Of a DNA stretch of 64,000 bases, positions 9,467-16,945 are shown piece after piece. Position 1 is the first letter of the stretch, and each line of letters starts with the position of its first letter. The stretch is taken from the NCBI RefSeq assembly GCF_003628555.1, contig NZ_CP021731.1:3472001-3536000 (forward strand). The letters run 5' to 3'. The position numbers and the translations under genes were made by a program. This DNA comes from Azoarcus sp. DN11 (GTDB lineage: Bacteria > Pseudomonadota > Gammaproteobacteria > Burkholderiales > Rhodocyclaceae). Under the pieces are notes generated by a model that was not told the origin of the DNA, searched no databases, and saw nothing but the letters and a program-made list of their open reading frames with translations.

Positions 9467-10513
9467 TCAGGCCGCGGTCGGCACCTTCGCTTCCGCATCG
9501 CCAACCGCCTGCTGGCTCCGCACCTCGGGGTAGTAGCACATGTAGCCGCCTGCGCAGTGGCTCGGTGCGTCGCGCAGGCCGACGGCGAACTCGCGTACCG
9601 CGTCTTCCGGCTCGCCGGCCGCGATCCGCTCCAGCACGCGGGCGACGAGCTCGACGCTCTTGATCTTGCGCTCGCTCGCACCCTCGCGGCCGGCGATCTT
9701 CACCGCATGCACACCGGCCGCATGCATCGCCGGCATCGCGCAGACGCCGCACGGTCCCCAAGGGTAGCCGTTCGGCGCGGTCGAGAAGCCGTTGCCGAAG
9801 CGGTACCACAGCCAGCGCTTGTAATCGAGGTCGTTCTGTTCGAGGCGGCGCAGTGCGCGCTCATGCGGCTGGCCGCCGTCTGTTGCGCGGTATTCGAACT
9901 GGTAGTTGTCGATGCAGATCGGGCCGCCCTTGTTCATCGGCAGATGCACGGTATGACAGGTGCCTTCCTCGAACACGCAGCCGTCGTTGAGGACGAAGGC
10001 TTCGATGTCGAGGTCGGGCAGCGCTTCCGTGATCGCGCCGATCTCGGCGACGGTGACGTCGCGCGGCAGGATGATGCGGTTCGCCCCGAGCGCGGCGAAG
10101 AAGCGCGCGGACTCGACGTTGCGGCAGGTGGCGACGGAGCTGACGTGGATGTCGAGGTCCGGCACGTTGGCGGCGAGCGAGGCGATCAGCGAGATGTCGG
10201 CGACGATCGCCGCCTTGCCGCCGATGCTGCGAAAGCGCGTGCCGATCTCGGTGAGCGCGTCGAGATGCTGCTCGCCGTATTGCTGGGCGTTGAGGACGAG
10301 GAAAACCTCGGCGTCGAGCGCCGTGGCCTTGTCGACGACGCGTTCGAGATCCGCGTAGCCGTTGAGATTGCCGAACACGCGGCGATTCACGCCGGAGGTG
10401 TTGAACCGCTGGATCCAGTCGGGCGGGACGACGCCGCAGTAGAGTTCGCGGGCACCCGCGCGCACGAGCGGTTCGACTTCGGCCGGGGTGCTGATGGGGG
10501 CGGTAATTCGCAT
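9467..10513 (-). CDS. U32-family protein, UbiU-like (putative Fe-S O2-independent hydroxylase partner), end of the qhp operon
   Basis: A 348-residue protein of the U32 'peptidase' family. It aligns by eye with E. coli UbiU: HVSSVATCRNVESARFF..RIILPRD, then EAFVLNDGCVFEEGTC (C179, C186; the U32 C-x6-C motif), C200, PCGVC (C255/C258) and VKIAGREG. UbiU uses four such cysteines to hold a [4Fe-4S] cluster and, with UbiV, hydroxylates the ubiquinone ring without O2. Length (348) is close to UbiU. It is the last gene of the amine dehydrogenase operon, one base after the UbiV-like gene. A ubiquinone role cannot be excluded, but the context suggests modification of the QhpC tryptophan. Confidence 0.75.
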   Translation of the reverse strand: MRITAPISTPAEVEPLVRAGARELYCGVVPPDWIQRFNTSGVNRRVFGNLNGYADLERVVDKATALDAEVFLVLNAQQYGEQHLDALTEIGTRFRSIGGKAAIVADISLIASLAANVPDLDIHVSSVATCRNVESARFFAALGANRIILPRDVTVAEIGAITEALPDLDIEAFVLNDGCVFEEGTCHTVHLPMNKGGPICIDNYQFEYRATDGGQPHERALRRLEQNDLDYKRWLWYRFGNGFSTAPNGYPWGPCGVCAMPAMHAAGVHAVKIAGREGASERKIKSVELVARVLERIAAGEPEDAVREFAVGLRDAPSHCAGGYMCYYPEVRSQQAVGDAEAKVPTAA

Positions 10514-10514
10514 G

Positions 10515-11417
10515 TCAGGCTCCCGAGAGGACGATGCGGTTGACCCAGCCGTTCTTCACCGCTTCGGCAACGGCAGTGGCCATACCCTTCGCGTGACGGT
10601 AGTACATCGTGTTGCCGCGTTGCGAGGTGGGGAGTTCGTTCGTGCCGGGCCGTGCGCCGACTTCGTTGAAGCCGAGGCATTCGCGGCGGCACTTGTGGCC
10701 GGGCGAGAATTTTTCCGGGGAGTCGAGCGAGAGCGAGCCCAACTTGCAGATGCGCCCCTTGGCGATGTAGCCGTAGGGCGCGCGCACGCCGACGGGAAAA
10801 TCGATGCCGGCGTACATGTCGGCCGCGCCGAAGGGCGGGAAGTCGAGTTCGAGGCGGCCGATGCCGAGCCCGTCGAGGATGTCGCGGAAGGGGCCGGCGC
10901 GCAGGCCGTTGGGGTACATGCGCGCCCAGGTGGCGGACGGCAGGCGCGGGTCCTTCAGCATCTTGCCGAGCAGGCGTCCGGCGACCGGCCGCAGATCGGG
11001 GAACTCGCGCTGCACGAGGCGCGCGATGCCCCAGTCGTTGACGGTGACTTCGGCGCCCGCCGGCAGGCGTGCAAGCGCCGCGCGCAAGGGCGGAAACAGG
11101 CCGTCGCAGGCGATGGGCGTGACGAGGCCGAAAGTGAGGCCCCAGCGTTCGCACAGCGCGACGGCGCGGTCGATGGCTTCGACGCTCGGCAACAGGTGTT
11201 CGCAGAACTCGCTGCCGAGGAAGAAATGCGTCGGCTCGGCGTCGTCGGGGAGCGCGACACAGTCGCGGGCCTCGCCCAACGGGTCGAGGTAATCGTCGCG
11301 GGTGAGGCGTTCGTGGCGCGCGAAGGACGCGAGTTCGCGTTCGTCGACGAGGGCGAAGCCCAGTTCGATCGGTCGGGTACCGCTGTCGGGGGTGGGGGTG
11401 TGCTGTGTGCTTGTCAT
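10515..11417 (-). CDS. U32-family protein, UbiV-like (putative Fe-S O2-independent hydroxylase partner)
   Basis: A 300-residue protein. FFLGSEFC (C72) matches the YLGxxxC element of UbiV, and a later C224-x18-C243-x3-C247 set matches UbiV's C-x12-C-x3-C, so all four [4Fe-4S] ligands seem present. UbiV is 292 residues. The region VNDWGIARLVQREFP is also UbiV-like. Its ATG (11417) overlaps the qhpE stop in an ATGA, so translation is coupled to qhpE; the UbiU-like gene follows after 1 base. Such tight linkage to qhpE supports a role in CTQ biogenesis. The general U32 fold is clear; the function is inference. Confidence 0.72.
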   Translation of the reverse strand: MTSTQHTPTPDSGTRPIELGFALVDERELASFARHERLTRDDYLDPLGEARDCVALPDDAEPTHFFLGSEFCEHLLPSVEAIDRAVALCERWGLTFGLVTPIACDGLFPPLRAALARLPAGAEVTVNDWGIARLVQREFPDLRPVAGRLLGKMLKDPRLPSATWARMYPNGLRAGPFRDILDGLGIGRLELDFPPFGAADMYAGIDFPVGVRAPYGYIAKGRICKLGSLSLDSPEKFSPGHKCRRECLGFNEVGARPGTNELPTSQRGNTMYYRHAKGMATAVAEAVKNGWVNRIVLSGA

Positions 11418-12109
11418 GAATCGATCTCCGCGATTCTCTTGTGTTCCCGCCCATGCCAGCTGGCGCGGGCGGCGAGGAGTTCCACGAGCCCGTCGGGGCG
11501 CGCGGAGGGAAAGTCGGCGAGGACGCGTGCGACGATGCCGGTGAAGCGCGCCGCCGCCATGCTGGCGCCGCCAGTCGCTCTTGCGGGACCCGCGGGCGAG
11601 CAGCCCCAGCCGGCGCCGCCGGACGTCTCGCCCTGCAGCAGCGACCACTGCCCGGGGGCGCAGCGCGCATCGCCGCTGACGGAGAGCACGCCGGGATAGG
11701 TTGCGGGGAATACCGGCGTGCCGCGCGCCGGCGCTGCGGCGACGAGCACGACGCCTTGTGCGAGCGCACGGGCGCAGGCGTCGCGCAAGACCGTGCGGTC
11801 TTCGAGCAGGCCCAGGCTCAGATTGACGACACGCGCGCCCTCGCCGGCACACCATTCGATCGCGGCGGCGACCATCGCAGGCGTGGGGGCGTGCTTGTGC
11901 GAGGCGATGCGGGCGTCGATGAGGCGCGCCGCCGGCGCGGCCTCGAGCACGAGCGCCGCCACGGCTTCGCCATGCGGCAGCGGGCGGCCACCCACGGGCG
12001 CACGACACACGTTTCCATCGGGAACCGGCGCAAAGCTCGCCGCCCGATGCAGCACGTGCGAAGGTACGCGCGCGAAGCCGCCGTCCACGATGCCGACCAT
12101 GACGCTCAT
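11414..12109 (-). CDS. qhpE: Subtilisin-like protease of quinohemoprotein amine dehydrogenase biogenesis
   Basis: A 231-residue compact S8-type serine protease without signal peptide or propeptide. The catalytic triad can be placed at D9 (GIVDGG), H46 (LPHGEAVA) and S183 (GGASMAAA, against the usual GTSMA). The oxyanion-hole asparagine of subtilisins appears replaced (AAAPARG near 125). QhpE is known from Paracoccus as an unusual subtilisin-like enzyme that removes the leader peptide of QhpC in the cytoplasm. Position between the ABC transporter and the U32 pair, with 4-base ATGA overlaps on both sides, fits this. Function assigned by family and context. Confidence 0.85.
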   Translation of the reverse strand: MSVMVGIVDGGFARVPSHVLHRAASFAPVPDGNVCRAPVGGRPLPHGEAVAALVLEAAPAARLIDARIASHKHAPTPAMVAAAIEWCAGEGARVVNLSLGLLEDRTVLRDACARALAQGVVLVAAAPARGTPVFPATYPGVLSVSGDARCAPGQWSLLQGETSGGAGWGCSPAGPARATGGASMAAARFTGIVARVLADFPSARPDGLVELLAARASWHGREHKRIAEIDS

Positions 12110-13824
12110 ACGATCCTCAGCAAGGGTGCGGCGGGCCGGGTCGGCACATGCTCGACGAGGCGGCCGTCGCGCAGCTCGACGACTCGGTCGACCGCGCCGA
12201 CGGACGCGAGGTTGTGGGTGATGACGATGCGGGTGCGATCGGCGAAGACATGGTCGACCGCCCCGATGATCGCCTGCGCGACGGGGAGGTCCAGCCCGGA
12301 AGTCGTCTCGTCGAGGATCAGCACTGCCGGGTCCTGCAGGATCGCGCGGGCGAGCGCGATGCGCAGGCGTTCGCCACGCGACAGGGCCGCCGCGGATGCG
12401 CCGACGGGCCGGTCGAGTCCGCCGGCGTGGGCGAGCTTCGCGAGGCCGGCGAGATCGAGCGCACGCAGCAGCGCCGGCTCGTCGGCGCCGGGGGCGACGA
12501 AGCGCAGGTTGTCGCGCACGCTGCCGGGCGTCAGCACCGGCTCCTGGTCGACGACGACGACCTGCCGACGCAGTTCGGCGAGGTCGAGCAGATCGAGACG
12601 CACGCCGTCGAGTAGCAGGCGTCCGGCCTGCGGGTCGTAGTGGCGCTGCAGCAGGTCGATCAGCGTCGATTTGCCGGCGCCGGATGCGCCGACAAGCGCG
12701 AGCTTGGTGCCGGCCGGGATGTCGAGCGTCGCGCCGTCGAGCACCGCCTCGGCGCCATAGCCGAAGCGCACGGCGTCGAGCCGCAGTTCGCCGCGCACCG
12801 GCTGCGCGAGCGGGACGGCGTTCGCCGGAGACTGCACGGTCGGCTGCTCGGCGGCGAGCTCGCGGATGCGCTGCAGGCTGACCTTGGCGCGCTGCCAGCC
12901 CATGAACACGCCGGCGAGCGTCTGCAGCGGCCCGGCGGCGCGCGTCGTGTAGGCGATGAAGGCGACGACGACGCCGACCGACAGCTCGCCCGCCGCCGCC
13001 ATCGAGCCGCCGACCGCGAACACCAGCAGCACGCCAATGCCCGACAGCAGACGCTGCAGGCCGCCCGCGCCGAGAGACGCGAGTTGCGAGCGGCGCAGCG
13101 CGGCGAAGTAGTCGCCGTGGTGCGCGCGCAGGCCCGCCTCCTGCCGCCGCGCGGCGTTGGACGCCTGGATGAACTTCATCGCGCGCAGCGATTCGACGAA
13201 GAAGCTCGACATCGCGGCGCTTTCCTTGCGCATCGCCTGCGCGCTTTTTTCGAGCCACGGGCGCGTGAACATCAGCGCCGCGACCTGCAGCGGGACGAGC
13301 GCGAAGACGAGCGCCGTGAGCAGCGGGCTCAGGGACAGCATCAGCACCAGTGCGACCGTGAGCGAGAACGCGCCATTGAGCAGCGCCATCGGTGCGTCGA
13401 GGGCGAAGCGCTGCACTTCGGCGACGTCACCGTCGAGGCGCGACAGGATCTCGCCGCCGCGCGTGCGGGCATAATAAGTGGGCGCGAGGGTCTGCAGGTG
13501 TCGCCAGACCTGCTCGCGCAGGCCGAACAGGACGTGGGCGGAGAGCTTCAGGTAGGTGAGCCGGGACAGCGTTTCGACGAGCACGCCGCCGACCATCAGG
13601 ACGAGGAAGGCCGCGCAGAGCCACAGCACCAGACCGACCTTGCCGCCGACGATGCCGTCGTCGACGAGACGCTGCGTGAGGTAAGGCGGCAGCAGCGCCG
13701 CAGCCGAGCCGATGCACGACAGGACGACGACGCCGGCGACCATGCGCGCGCGTTCGCGCACCAAGGGCAACGCCCAGGCGAGGGCCTGGTGGGGCAAGGA
13801 GCGGCTGCCGTTCAGCGGGATCAT
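12106..13824 (-). CDS. qhpF: ABC transporter (fused permease-ATPase), QhpF-like
   Basis: A 572-residue half transporter: about six membrane helices in the first 320 residues, then an ATPase domain with Walker A GASGAGKST, Walker B AVLILDE and the switch histidine in VITHNLAS. The signature motif reads LSRGE instead of LSGGQ. In known qhp operons QhpF is an exporter thought to carry the processed QhpC subunit to the periplasm. ATG 13824 was preferred to the upstream ATG 13845 because the GGAGG ribosome site lies between them, 8 bases before 13824. The stop overlaps the qhpE start (ATGA). Confidence 0.86.
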   Translation of the reverse strand: MIPLNGSRSLPHQALAWALPLVRERARMVAGVVVLSCIGSAAALLPPYLTQRLVDDGIVGGKVGLVLWLCAAFLVLMVGGVLVETLSRLTYLKLSAHVLFGLREQVWRHLQTLAPTYYARTRGGEILSRLDGDVAEVQRFALDAPMALLNGAFSLTVALVLMLSLSPLLTALVFALVPLQVAALMFTRPWLEKSAQAMRKESAAMSSFFVESLRAMKFIQASNAARRQEAGLRAHHGDYFAALRRSQLASLGAGGLQRLLSGIGVLLVFAVGGSMAAAGELSVGVVVAFIAYTTRAAGPLQTLAGVFMGWQRAKVSLQRIRELAAEQPTVQSPANAVPLAQPVRGELRLDAVRFGYGAEAVLDGATLDIPAGTKLALVGASGAGKSTLIDLLQRHYDPQAGRLLLDGVRLDLLDLAELRRQVVVVDQEPVLTPGSVRDNLRFVAPGADEPALLRALDLAGLAKLAHAGGLDRPVGASAAALSRGERLRIALARAILQDPAVLILDETTSGLDLPVAQAIIGAVDHVFADRTRIVITHNLASVGAVDRVVELRDGRLVEHVPTRPAAPLLRIV

Positions 13825-13844
13825 TGTAAGCGCCTCCAAACCCA

Positions 13845-13932
13845 CAGGGCGGATGAGCCGAAGGCCGAGGCTGCCGGATGAGCTGCCGAACCCGCGGCCG
13901 ACATTTGGCGGAAGGCGCTCCGCTTTTCCGCC
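13845..13932. repeat. REP-like intercistronic repeat between qhpB and qhpF
   Basis: The block CAGGGCGGATGAGCCGAAGG and the next bases (13845-13867) recur almost unchanged at 20162-20184 (one base shorter). It is followed by an imperfect hairpin with arms GGCGGAA (13907-13913) and TTCCGCC (13926-13932). This layout resembles repetitive extragenic palindromes of betaproteobacteria. Confidence 0.55.
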
Positions 13933-13960
13933 CTACGTCCGTCGCCATCGGCACGGCGCA

Positions 13961-14037
13961 GCCCCCGACGGGAGGCACTTCGTGCCGAGGCGTCCGCCAC
14001 GCGTCCAACGAGGCGCGGCGTGCCTCCCGTCGGGGGC
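13961..14037. repeat. 18-bp perfect inverted repeat in the qhpB-qhpF gap
   Basis: Arms GCCCCCGACGGGAGGCAC (13961-13978) and its exact reverse complement (14020-14037) are separated by 41 bases. The 257-base gap 13825-14081 has no gene. It may be a transcript-stabilising or attenuating stem within the operon, or the footprint of a small mobile element. Confidence 0.7.
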
Positions 14038-14081
14038 GCGTTCAAGCCTCGCAGCGCATGAATCGGCATCCCGATCACCGC

Positions 14082-15179
14082 TCAGCGCTTCACCACCCGC
14101 ATCCAGCCGATCGACTGGTCCGCCCCGCCGGGCATCGTGATCTCGCCCTTCTTCTCCAGCGTCTCCGCGTCGTGGATGGACACCTTGTCGAGCGCGCCGC
14201 CGACATAGACCTCCTTGCCGTCGCCCGAGATGTTGATCGCGTAGAAGGTCTGAGGCAGCTCGACGCGTTTGAGCAGCTTGCCGGAGTCGGTATCGACCTT
14301 GCTCAGCTGGTTCATCACGAGGAAGGCCTCGTTGCGCCGGGCCGGGTTGATCACCGACGAGAACATCACCGTCGTCGCGTTCTCGAACTCCCTGACTTGC
14401 AGCGTTTCCGCGTCGAGGTCGAACATCGCGATGCCGGCCTTGAACGCTTCCGGCGAATCGGGCGGAACGTCGGTCTTGGCGACGAAGTACGGTGTCGACA
14501 GCACTCGCGCCTGCTCGTAGGTGCCCCACATCGCCAGCACGTCCGGCTCACCCATGCCCGGCCGCTCCCAGTGCCGGATCGGGAAAGTCTTCTCGAGCTT
14601 GCCGCTCTTGGTGTTGAAGAGATACATGTCCCAGCCGAGCGCAATCACGTGATCCGGATTGCCGGTCGGCGCGAGCAGGCTGATGCGGCGCGGCGCCGGG
14701 AAGGTGCGGCGCGGCTTCGCGTTCAGGCCGTCGGCGGTGTCGAAGACGGCGATGTAGGTGTCCTCGACCTGGTACTCGGAGCGCCCGAGCTGCACTGGCG
14801 CCTGATGGGCGTAGAGCTCCTTGCCGTCCTCGCTCACGGTGACGGCGAAAAAACCCTTCACGCGCCGCTGCGGCGTCGAGAAGTCGGCGCGGAACACCGG
14901 CTTGCCGGTATCGAGATCGACGCCGACGACGCTTTCCATGCGATTCGTGAGCACGTACGCGACCTTGCCGTCCTTCGGCACGGAGATTGCGCCGGGGATG
15001 CCGTCGCCGGGCAGCACGATCGTGCGGATCACCTCGCGCTTCTCGGGATCGATGACGTGCAGGTTGTTCGGGCGCGTGACGGTCAGGAGGTATTCCTTGG
15101 CGAACGCCGGCAGCGACGCGGCCGCGCAGCATAGGACCACCAGCGCCGCTCGCGCCTTCTTGATGGGCAGCATCCTCAT
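14082..15179 (-). CDS. qhpB: Quinohemoprotein amine dehydrogenase beta subunit
   Basis: A 365-residue periplasmic protein. The signal peptide spans about residues 1-27 (basic start, hydrophobic core, ASLPAFA cut site). The mature part consists of repeated seven-bladed beta-propeller-like strands (NLHVIDPEKREVIRTI, VDTDSGKLLKRVELP, SIHDAETLEKKGEITMPG), as in the known QHNDH beta subunit. It forms part of the substrate pocket beside the CTQ-bearing gamma subunit. It begins 3 bases after qhpC. The adjacent alpha, gamma and QhpD genes make the assignment secure. Confidence 0.93.
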   Translation of the reverse strand: MRMLPIKKARAALVVLCCAAASLPAFAKEYLLTVTRPNNLHVIDPEKREVIRTIVLPGDGIPGAISVPKDGKVAYVLTNRMESVVGVDLDTGKPVFRADFSTPQRRVKGFFAVTVSEDGKELYAHQAPVQLGRSEYQVEDTYIAVFDTADGLNAKPRRTFPAPRRISLLAPTGNPDHVIALGWDMYLFNTKSGKLEKTFPIRHWERPGMGEPDVLAMWGTYEQARVLSTPYFVAKTDVPPDSPEAFKAGIAMFDLDAETLQVREFENATTVMFSSVINPARRNEAFLVMNQLSKVDTDSGKLLKRVELPQTFYAINISGDGKEVYVGGALDKVSIHDAETLEKKGEITMPGGADQSIGWMRVVKR

Positions 15180-15182
15180 CGC

Positions 15183-15503
15183 TCAATCTCCCGGGAAAAG
15201 CGTCTGCAGTTCGCGCCAGTCACGCAGCGCCGAGTTCTTGCCGTCGGTCCAGTCACGCGCGGTGTTCAGGCTGTCGGCGAGCTGCGCCGGCCACCAGCAG
15301 GGGTCGGTGCAGCCGTAGAGATCGGCTTCCATCGGCTGGCACAGGCTGGCCAGTCCGCCGAAGGCATCGACTTCCCAGCCGGGGTCGAAGGTCGTCGTGC
15401 AGCCGACGACGCTGCTCATCAGCTGCACTTCCTCGCGATGGCCGTCGCTGGCCGCCTGTTCGATCAGGTGCGCCTTGTGGTTCAGGGCTCGCAGTCGTTT
15501 CAT
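15183..15503 (-). CDS. qhpC: Quinohemoprotein amine dehydrogenase gamma subunit precursor (CTQ-bearing)
   Basis: A 106-residue precursor. Taking the first 28 residues as leader, all cofactor and cross-link positions known from QHNDH crystal structures fall in register. They are Cys7-Glu16, Cys27-Asp33 and Cys41-Asp49 (thioether bridges) and Cys37-Trp43 (the CTQ cofactor); in precursor numbering C35, E44, C55, D61, C69, D77, C65 and W71. The leader ([16 protein letters not shown]...) is charged and not a Sec signal, consistent with cytoplasmic modification by QhpD, cleavage by QhpE and export by QhpF. The start overlaps the qhpD stop by ATGA. Confidence 0.96.
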   Translation of the reverse strand: MKRLRALNHKAHLIEQAASDGHREEVQLMSSVVGCTTTFDPGWEVDAFGGLASLCQPMEADLYGCTDPCWWPAQLADSLNTARDWTDGKNSALRDWRELQTLFPGD

Positions 15504-16927
15504 TGCAGGGCACTCCTTTGTTCGAGGGCGGCGTTGAAGAACGCCGGGTTGGCGAGCGCGATCTCGCCGAAGGCTTCGAGGCCGAAGGCCGTCCATGCGC
15601 GGATCTGGTCGCAGTATTCGAAAGTCGGCTGGAAGGGGTCGCCGGAGCGCGAATACGATTCGTGGTAGCAACCGCCCGCGCACAGGCTGCGCGCGGGGCA
15701 GACCTGGCAGGCGCCGTGCGGGGCCTGGGCGCGGGTCATGAACTGCGTGAGGGACTCGCGGGCGATGCCGTTGTCGACGTCACCGAAGGTCTCCAGCCCG
15801 GAGCCGGTGAAACGGTGGCACAGCGAAATCTTGCCGCTGGTGCCGACCGCCAGCAGACCGACGCCGGCGCCGCAGGGCAGCACTTTCCGCGTGCCCATCC
15901 ACAGGTCCGTCATCAGCTGCTGCATGTTGCCGAAGCCGTGACGACGGCCGCGCTTGGCCTCGCTGATGTACTCGCGCCCCAGAGCCTTGAAGGCTTCGAA
16001 GACGATGTCGAGTTCCTCACGGCTCAACCCGACCGGCGAATCGGGGCCAGCGGTCGCGGGCGCGAAGCCGACTTCGAAGAAACCCAGCTCGTCGTGGAGA
16101 TGCTTGTAGATGGCGGCGACGTCGAGGTTGCCGGAGGCAAGCGTGACGCGTGCCCCGACCGGCTTCGATTTGTAGCGTTCGAGCAAGCGCTTCACGCGCA
16201 TCGCGACCGTCCTGTAGGTGCCGCCGCCGGCGATCGTGCGGCGATGGCGATCGTGCTGCGCCTGGTCGCCGTCGATGCTGACGGTGATGCCGAAGCGGTG
16301 CGCGTCGAGGAAGTCGATGATCTCGTCGGTGAGGAGCGTCGCATTGGTCGTCAGCGAGAACTCGGCCTCCTTGCCCGCCGCGGCGGCCTTGTCCTCGGCA
16401 TATTCGACGAGGTCGCGGATCACCGCGATGCGCGTCAGCGGCTCGCCGCCGAAGAAGACGATGCCGACGCGCTCGTTCTCGCACGCCTCGTCCATCAAGA
16501 GGTCGATCGAGCGCGCGCCGGTCTGGAAGTCCATCACCGAGGAGTTCTTCGGCGAGGTCAGGTCCTCGCGGTAGCAGTAGCTGCAGCCGAGGTTGCAACC
16601 GGTGGTCAGCGTCAGCACCAGCGTCTTCAGCGGCGAACGTTCGACGATGCGCGCCGGGATCTCGTAGTGCTTCGGCTGCGGCGCGACGATGCCGAGGTCG
16701 ATGAAATCGCTCAGGCTGTCGCACAGCTCGGCGGGCGTGTAGCGGCCGTCGAAGCGGCTCTGGATGTCGTCCGCGCTGACCGCGGGCGTCGCCTCGAACA
16801 GCCCGAGCAGCTCGGATGCGGCCGGATCGAGCTCGAAGATCGAGGTCGTCGGCACGTGCAGCAGCACCTGCCGGTCGCCCTTGCGGACCGCACGGTAGTT
16901 GTGGGGTTGGATCTGGAGCGTTGCCAT
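15500..16927 (-). CDS. qhpD: Radical SAM/SPASM thioether-bond forming enzyme
   Basis: A 475-residue cytoplasmic enzyme that installs the Cys-to-Asp/Glu thioether bridges in QhpC. Residues about 10-85 look like a peptide-recognition (PqqD/RRE-like) domain. The radical SAM cluster motif CNLGCSYC (C111, C115, C118) is followed by FFGGEPL and SIDGD. The C-terminus has a SPASM-type set of cysteines ([30 protein letters not shown]) for auxiliary Fe-S clusters. GGAGAG precedes ATG 16927. It lies 18 bases after qhpA, in the order A-D-C-B typical of qhp operons. Confidence 0.95.
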   Translation of the reverse strand: MATLQIQPHNYRAVRKGDRQVLLHVPTTSIFELDPAASELLGLFEATPAVSADDIQSRFDGRYTPAELCDSLSDFIDLGIVAPQPKHYEIPARIVERSPLKTLVLTLTTGCNLGCSYCYREDLTSPKNSSVMDFQTGARSIDLLMDEACENERVGIVFFGGEPLTRIAVIRDLVEYAEDKAAAAGKEAEFSLTTNATLLTDEIIDFLDAHRFGITVSIDGDQAQHDRHRRTIAGGGTYRTVAMRVKRLLERYKSKPVGARVTLASGNLDVAAIYKHLHDELGFFEVGFAPATAGPDSPVGLSREELDIVFEAFKALGREYISEAKRGRRHGFGNMQQLMTDLWMGTRKVLPCGAGVGLLAVGTSGKISLCHRFTGSGLETFGDVDNGIARESLTQFMTRAQAPHGACQVCPARSLCAGGCYHESYSRSGDPFQPTFEYCDQIRAWTAFGLEAFGEIALANPAFFNAALEQRSALQ

Positions 16928-16945
16928 GTTCTCTCTCCTGACTCG

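Noticed and set aside
9467..11417. Calling the U32 pair canonical ubiquinone genes ubiU and ubiV
   Set aside because: Cysteine patterns match, but the pair is translationally coupled to qhpE and lacks a neighbouring ubiT; sequence divergence from E. coli UbiUV is large. Left unnamed.
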